Shown: one piece after another, positions 6,666 to 9,703 of the stretch
How positions within the stretch are numbered: position 1 is the first letter of the stretch
Layout of the letters: each line of letters begins with the position of its first letter
Origin: Planctomycetota bacterium
GTDB taxonomy: Bacteria; Planctomycetota; Planctomycetia; Planctomycetales; Planctomycetaceae
NCBI GenBank assembly: GCA_024278285.1
Contig: JAJRTM010000245.1
Span: 1-9,703, forward strand
Length of the DNA stretch: 9,703 nucleotides
Direction: 5' to 3'
Notes under the pieces: generated by a model
Database searches by the model: none
Seen by the model: the letters and a program-made list of their open reading frames with translations, nothing else
What the model was told of the DNA's origin: nothing
Position numbers and translations under genes: made by a program

Positions 6666-7559
6666 ATGATTGACAGCAACAAAAACGCATTGGCATCCAA
6701 TAACGAACCGGAACGAGTGACGGGACTTTCTTATCGGGAATTTGTTCACGAATTCCGTATCCCTCGCAAACCGGTCATCTTTCAGGATGCCACTCGGCAC
6801 TGGAAAGCTCTTGAATGGACCCCCGAGTTGCTTCGTGAAAAATGTGCTCAGCGCGAAGTAAAAGTTCGTAATAATGAAGGGGAACGAACAATCCGATTTG
6901 ATGAACTTGTCGATTCCGTCAAAACATCGACTATCGATAATCCATTCTTTTACGCGCGCAATATCGATATTGAACACGATCTCCCGAAATTATGGCCTGA
7001 CATTCAGCCGGGAATCAAATACACAAAAAACGATTGGAGATGTTCCCGCCTGTTACCCCGCGATTTCATTTTTCCCAGCGGGCTCCAGGAATTCTTCTTT
7101 GGTGGTGCGGGAGCCAGCTTCCCCAGATTGCACTGTGATTATTGGGGTATGGATGGTTTTGTGAATCAAATTTACAATGATAAAACATTCTACTTCGTCA
7201 GCCCGGACCAATCAGATCTGGTGTATGGGGATGAAGATGGAGGGTTAACCAGCCGGATCGAAGATATTACCAATCCCGATTTGGAAAAGTTCCCGAAATT
7301 TGCAGAGGCCAATCTGATCAAATTCATTCTACACCCCGGCGAGACCTTATTCATGCCCAGCGGCTGGTGGCACACCACTTATATGCCGGAAACATCAATT
7401 ACGGTGATTGGTGCCACATGGAATGCTCAGAACTGGTCAAAATTCTGTCAGCAGTATCGCGAACGTGCCAAGGTTTCAAAGCCTAAAAAAGCCCTGATGT
7501 TGGGATATCTGAAAACGTTCGGCTTGCTCAAGCACGTTGCCGAACCGATTGGTTTATAA
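6666..7559 (+). CDS. Cupin-like (cupin_8/JmjC-type) Fe(II)/2-oxoglutarate oxygenase
   Basis: A 297-residue protein of the cupin_8/JmjC hydroxylase group, which includes protein and tRNA hydroxylases such as FIH and TYW5. The N-terminal half holds the typical opening ([20 protein letters not shown], then a W-rich stretch). The iron triad is complete: H156-x-D158 in RLHCDYWG and H236 in PSGWWHTTY, with K173 (DKTFYF) a good candidate for 2-oxoglutarate binding. [14 protein letters not shown] (223-236) is the hallmark segment. No signal peptide is seen, so it should be cytoplasmic. The stop is 5 bp before the tsaD GTG, so the two are probably co-transcribed and coupled. That pairing with a tRNA-modification gene is suggestive but not proof of a tRNA or translation-factor substrate. 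Family call is firm; target unknown. Confidence 0.88.
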   Translation: MIDSNKNALASNNEPERVTGLSYREFVHEFRIPRKPVIFQDATRHWKALEWTPELLREKCAQREVKVRNNEGERTIRFDELVDSVKTSTIDNPFFYARNIDIEHDLPKLWPDIQPGIKYTKNDWRCSRLLPRDFIFPSGLQEFFFGGAGASFPRLHCDYWGMDGFVNQIYNDKTFYFVSPDQSDLVYGDEDGGLTSRIEDITNPDLEKFPKFAEANLIKFILHPGETLFMPSGWWHTTYMPETSITVIGATWNAQNWSKFCQQYRERAKVSKPKKALMLGYLKTFGLLKHVAEPIGL

Positions 7560-7564
7560 GCATC

Positions 7565-8590
7565 GTGAAAAAGTATTTACTCTCCATTGAATCGACCTGC
7601 GACGAAACTGCCGCTGCGGTTATTGATGAAAATTATCAGATTCTCAGTTCGGTTGTCTCTTCACAAATCGATCTCCACAAAAAATACGGCGGCGTTGTCC
7701 CCGAAATTGCAGCACGGGCACATCTGGAACGCATTCTTCCCGTGATCGATGAAGCGATCACACAAGCGGATATTTCGTTGCAGAATCTTAGCGCGGTCGC
7801 AGTTGCCACGCAGCCCGGGTTGGTTGGCTCTTTACTTGTCGGGGTGACTGCTGCCAAAACGCTGGCGATGCTTTTGGAAGTCCCGCTCATTTCCATCGAT
7901 CATATCGCGGCTCATATTTATGCTTGCAAGCTTCATGCCGGGGAAGACGTTTTCCCTGCGATCGGGCTGGTCGTCAGCGGCGGTCACACCAACTTATACG
8001 ATTGTCAATCTGCCTTGGACTTGAAACTGCTCGGTTCCACAATTGATGATGCAGCTGGGGAGGCTTTCGATAAGGTCGCTCAAATCCTGGGACTATCTTA
8101 CCCCGGCGGTCCAGCCATCCAGCAGGCTGCAAAACAGGGAAATCCAAAACAATTTCCGTTCCCGCGTTCTTTCCTGAAAGAAGACCGACTCGCGTTCAGC
8201 TTCAGCGGATTAAAAACCGCAGTCCTTTATCAAACGCAAGGCCAACCCGGCGCGAACAAACAACCCCCAGAATTAACCCCAACCCGAATCGCAGATATCG
8301 CCGCTTCTTTTCAGCAGGCTGTTGTTGATGTTCTGGTTGCCAAATGCAAACAAGCGATTCAGAAAACCGGACACAAAACCCTCTGCATCGGCGGCGGCGT
8401 CGCGGCAAATACTGAGTTCCGCACGCAAATGGAAACGATGTGCCAGGGTGAAAATATCCGCTTAATCATCGCCCCGATGAAATACTGCACCGACAACGCA
8501 GCCATGGGAGCAATCGCCTGGGAAAAATTTAATGCCAAAATTTTCGCCCCCCTCGATCTCGACCCAACCCCCGGACTGGTACGTGCTTGA
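7565..8590 (+). CDS. tsaD: tRNA N6-adenosine threonylcarbamoyltransferase
   Basis: This enzyme transfers the threonylcarbamoyl group from TC-AMP to A37 of ANN-decoding tRNAs (t6A), working with TsaB and TsaE in the cytoplasm. The 341-residue length is normal. All signature parts are visible: [12 protein letters not shown] (8-19), ARAHLERI (50-57), metal-binding H113-xxx-H117 ([10 protein letters not shown]), VSGGHTNLY (137-145), [12 protein letters not shown] (161-172), GLSYPGGP (176-183), [10 protein letters not shown] (211-220), [11 protein letters not shown] (276-286), and CTDNAAMGA with metal ligand D310. The GTG start at 7565 gives the standard N-terminus, and no better start exists. A clear Shine-Dalgarno is missing, consistent with coupling to the cupin gene stop 5 bp upstream. 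The tsaB and tsaE partners are not in the window. A repeat-derived hairpin follows the gene. Confidence 0.97.
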   Translation: MKKYLLSIESTCDETAAAVIDENYQILSSVVSSQIDLHKKYGGVVPEIAARAHLERILPVIDEAITQADISLQNLSAVAVATQPGLVGSLLVGVTAAKTLAMLLEVPLISIDHIAAHIYACKLHAGEDVFPAIGLVVSGGHTNLYDCQSALDLKLLGSTIDDAAGEAFDKVAQILGLSYPGGPAIQQAAKQGNPKQFPFPRSFLKEDRLAFSFSGLKTAVLYQTQGQPGANKQPPELTPTRIADIAASFQQAVVDVLVAKCKQAIQKTGHKTLCIGGGVAANTEFRTQMETMCQGENIRLIIAPMKYCTDNAAMGAIAWEKFNAKIFAPLDLDPTPGLVRA

Positions 8591-8615
8591 TAATCGCTGC
8601 ATGGCAATCTTAATA

Positions 8616-8638
8616 CCCAGCACGGCTGGTTTATTTTA
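8616..8638 (+). terminator. Probable tsaD terminator made of a repeat tail
   Basis: CCAGC-ACG-GCTGG is followed by TTTATTTTA, a compact stem with a T-rich tail 27 bp past the tsaD stop. The stem is the same CCCAGCACGGCTGG found at the end of every copy of the dispersed repeat, here in reverse orientation. The stem is short (5-6 bp), so strength is uncertain. Confidence 0.5.
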
Positions 8639-8640
8639 GA

Positions 8641-8830
8641 GGTTGAGAATTGTTGTGAAATAGATTCAGGATCGAAAAAAACTTGATCGATAATTCGTTT
8701 AACGGCAAGCCGAAGGCGACTGCGTAATCAGATCTGCCTGATCTGAAAGTCTTGAACCGCAAATGAACGTGAATTGTCGCGAATCAATATTTCCTCTTCT
8801 TTCTTGGTGGCTTCGAGGCTTAGTGGCAAA
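8641..8830. other. Non-coding stretch with a small hairpin and degenerate short repeats
   Basis: No gene is seen. TCAGATC (8728-8734) and GATCTGA (8740-8746) form a 7-bp stem with a 5-base loop. From about 8757 come degenerate CGCAAATGAACG / TGAATTGTCGCG / AATCA units, then CTTGGTGGCTTCGAGGCTTAGTGGCAAAG. Such CGCAAA/CGCGAAT text is a kind of decayed intergenic repeat I have met in other bacterial genomes, but I cannot name it. It lies between a repeat tail (8616-8640) and a diverged repeat head (8831-8871). Confidence 0.4.
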
Positions 8831-8871
8831 GAAATAATTTGCGCAAGCGTTGTAAATTTTAATGTTAGTAG
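8831..8871 (-). repeat. Diverged head fragment of the dispersed repeat
   Basis: Read on the minus strand, GCTACTAACATTAAAATTT then ACAACGCTTGCGCAAATTAT lines up with the TATTACTAACGTTAAAAGTTT head and palindrome of copy 2, with several substitutions and small gaps. The palindrome is partly kept. The usual middle and tail do not follow directly; a tail in the same orientation occurs 200 bp further on, at 8616-8640. Confidence 0.5.
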
Positions 8872-8879
8872 CACAGGTT

Positions 8880-8999
8880 TCAGCAAACGACCATACTGGT
8901 CACCTTCGTTAACAGGGTAAGTTCATCAGGCAAACGCAGAATGAGCTCACTTCTTTTTGCATGAGAAAGCTCAGCATGATTTGGTAATTGTTGTGACAT
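8880..8999 (-). pseudogene. Short ORF (39 aa) with strong RBS, possible truncated transposase start
   Basis: The ATG at 8999 is preceded by AAGGAG with an 8-nt spacer, but the frame ends after 39 codons, just before a diverged repeat head. The peptide begins MSQQLPNHAELSHAKRSELI and continues LRLPDELTLLTKV. The LP...ELSHAKRSELI pattern recalls the N-terminus of IS66-type TnpC transposases (LSHAEKDALI followed by a coiled coil). This is resemblance from memory, not a search. It may therefore be a transposase gene cut off by later repeat insertion or deletion. The alternative is a genuine small protein; no charged tail, membrane segment or partner gene points to a role. Confidence 0.35.
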
Positions 9000-9007
9000 C
9001 TGATAAA

Positions 9008-9013
9008 CTCCTT
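9008..9013 (-). promoter_or_regulatory. Strong Shine-Dalgarno site of the 39-codon ORF
   Basis: AAGGAG on the minus strand, 8 nt from the ATG at 8999. It is among the best ribosome sites in the window, which argues that the short ORF was, or is, a translated gene start. Confidence 0.55.
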
Positions 9014-9089
9014 GCCAGATGTTGCTACAATAAAAAGAGAATCCTGCCGATACCAATGACCGCTGAGCCGTTACGAAATTTTCGAGAAA

Positions 9090-9205
9090 CCCAGCACGGC
9101 TGGTTCATTCTGATAGCCGTAACCAAATTGATATTTTTCGATAATTTGCGAGCCGTTCGCAAACTTTTACCGTTAGTGGTATAAAGAAATTAACCGTTAG
9201 TAATA
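9090..9205 (-). repeat. Dispersed repeat, copy 3 (inverted, with a doubled head), abutting bioB
   Basis: On the minus strand it holds GGTTACGGCTATCAGAATG and CCAGCCGTGCTGGG identical to copy 2. Its palindrome (about 9141-9169) has several mismatches. The head is present twice: one at 9167-9181 (CCGTTAGTGGTA on the plus strand) and another about 24 bp further out at 9192-9205 (AACCGTTAGTAATA). The outer end lies 13 bp before the bioB ATG, so the element occupies the bioB leader or promoter region. Confidence 0.88.
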
Positions 9206-9218
9206 TAAAAGAGACCCG

Positions 9219-9703
9219 ATGGGAACAGCCGCGATAAAAACCGATTGGAATGAGCTTGCAGAACAAGTCCTGGCAGGTCAATCACCCAGTGAGCAAACTT
9301 TGCACGACGTCCTGACCTGCCCAAATGAAGAGCTTTTGTCTCTTCTTCAGGCAGCTTATCAGGTTCGCAAAGCACATTTTGGAAATCAGGTACAGCTTTA
9401 TTATTTGAAAAACGCCAAAAGTGGCCTCTGCCCCGAAGATTGTGGCTATTGCTCTCAATCGAAAGTTTCCGATGCTCCCATTGAAAAATATGTTTGGCTT
9501 AACGAAGAAAAGCTATTTGCGGGAGCGAAGCAGGCTGCGGAAAATCAGGCGAAAACATATTGCATCGTCGCCAGCGGACGTGGTCCGACCGATCGGGAAA
9601 TTGGTCACGTTGTTAAAGTGGTCAAGCGAATTAAAGAAGAACTCGGCTTGCACATCTGTTGTTGTCTGGGACTGCTTAAAAAAGAACAGGCAAAAACTCT
9701 GGC
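9219..9703 (+). CDS. bioB: Biotin synthase, 5' part (3' end lies beyond the right edge)
   Basis: A radical SAM enzyme that inserts sulfur into dethiobiotin, the last step of biotin synthesis, in the cytoplasm. The 161 complete codons show the radical SAM cluster motif C71-PED-C75-GY-C78 in SGLCPEDCGYCSQS. They also show two ligands of the auxiliary 2Fe-2S cluster at their expected places: C115 (TYCIVASGRGP) and C147 (first of three cysteines in HICCCLG). The triple cysteine is slightly unusual. The N-terminal helix (WNELAEQVLAG through LLQAAYQVRKAHFGNQV) is typical. The ATG at 9219 has only a weak AAGAGA upstream. The region before it is a dispersed repeat, so any promoter must lie within or beyond the repeat. 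No BirA-type operator is evident upstream. The remaining barrel, including the third auxiliary cysteine, is outside the window. Confidence 0.96.
   Translation, partial: MGTAAIKTDWNELAEQVLAGQSPSEQTLHDVLTCPNEELLSLLQAAYQVRKAHFGNQVQLYYLKNAKSGLCPEDCGYCSQSKVSDAPIEKYVWLNEEKLFAGAKQAAENQAKTYCIVASGRGPTDREIGHVVKVVKRIKEELGLHICCCLGLLKKEQAKTL

Noticed and set aside
8957..9184. A 75-codon plus-strand frame
   Set aside because: Its second half is the translated repeat copy 3 and its first half is antisense to the short ORF with a strong ribosome site.
9090..9218. A biotin-repressor operator or riboswitch upstream of bioB
   Set aside because: The inverted symmetry here is explained by the dispersed repeat; no typical BirA-type palindrome or known riboswitch pattern is seen.
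1..9703. CRISPR array, tRNA, rRNA or complete insertion sequence
   Set aside because: No regularly spaced direct repeats, cloverleaf-like sequences, rRNA text or full transposase gene was found on either strand by eye.

Overview
The window looks like ordinary chromosome from a Planctomycetota bacterium (Gimesia/Planctomyces-like). This is an inference from moderate GC, widely spaced single genes, two Fe(II)-dependent oxygenases of the PhyH and cupin_8/JmjC types, and the style of the lipoprotein and L,D-transpeptidase genes. No rRNA, tRNA, CRISPR array, prophage or complete insertion sequence is visible.

Layout, left to right. (1) The 5' two-thirds or so of dnaX (clamp-loader gamma/tau) runs leftward out of the window. 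(2) A 360-bp gap holds several inverted repeats. (3) A PhyH-family oxygenase gene lies on the minus strand. (4) Divergent from it is a small lipoprotein gene followed by a membrane-anchored LysM-YkuD L,D-transpeptidase, probably one envelope-related unit. (5) A convergent KDPG-aldolase-type gene (eda) follows. (6) Divergent from eda is a 6-phosphogluconolactonase-type beta-propeller gene, so two enzymes of the Entner-Doudoroff type sit head to head. (7) A cupin_8/JmjC-like oxygenase gene lies 5 bp upstream of tsaD (universal tRNA t6A modification), apparently translationally coupled. (8) A 628-bp gene-poor stretch holds repeats and one truncated small ORF. (9) The 5' part of bioB (biotin synthase) runs out of the right end.

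The most unusual content is a dispersed repeat of about 90 bp. Three near-full copies lie at 5070-5159, 6365-6456 and 9090-9205 (the last inverted), with diverged end fragments at 8616-8640 and 8831-8871. Its head starts TATTACTAACG and carries a palindrome, which is perfect with 15-bp arms in the second copy. Its tail ends CCAGCCGTGCTGGG, a small hairpin. One copy supplies the start codon, a Shine-Dalgarno-like sequence and about 20 N-terminal codons of the lactonase ORF. One lies just after the lactonase stop and is shaped like a terminator. One abuts the bioB start. No transposase that could move it is present, so it is best described as a non-autonomous, REP/MITE-like family whose genome-wide spread needs checking.
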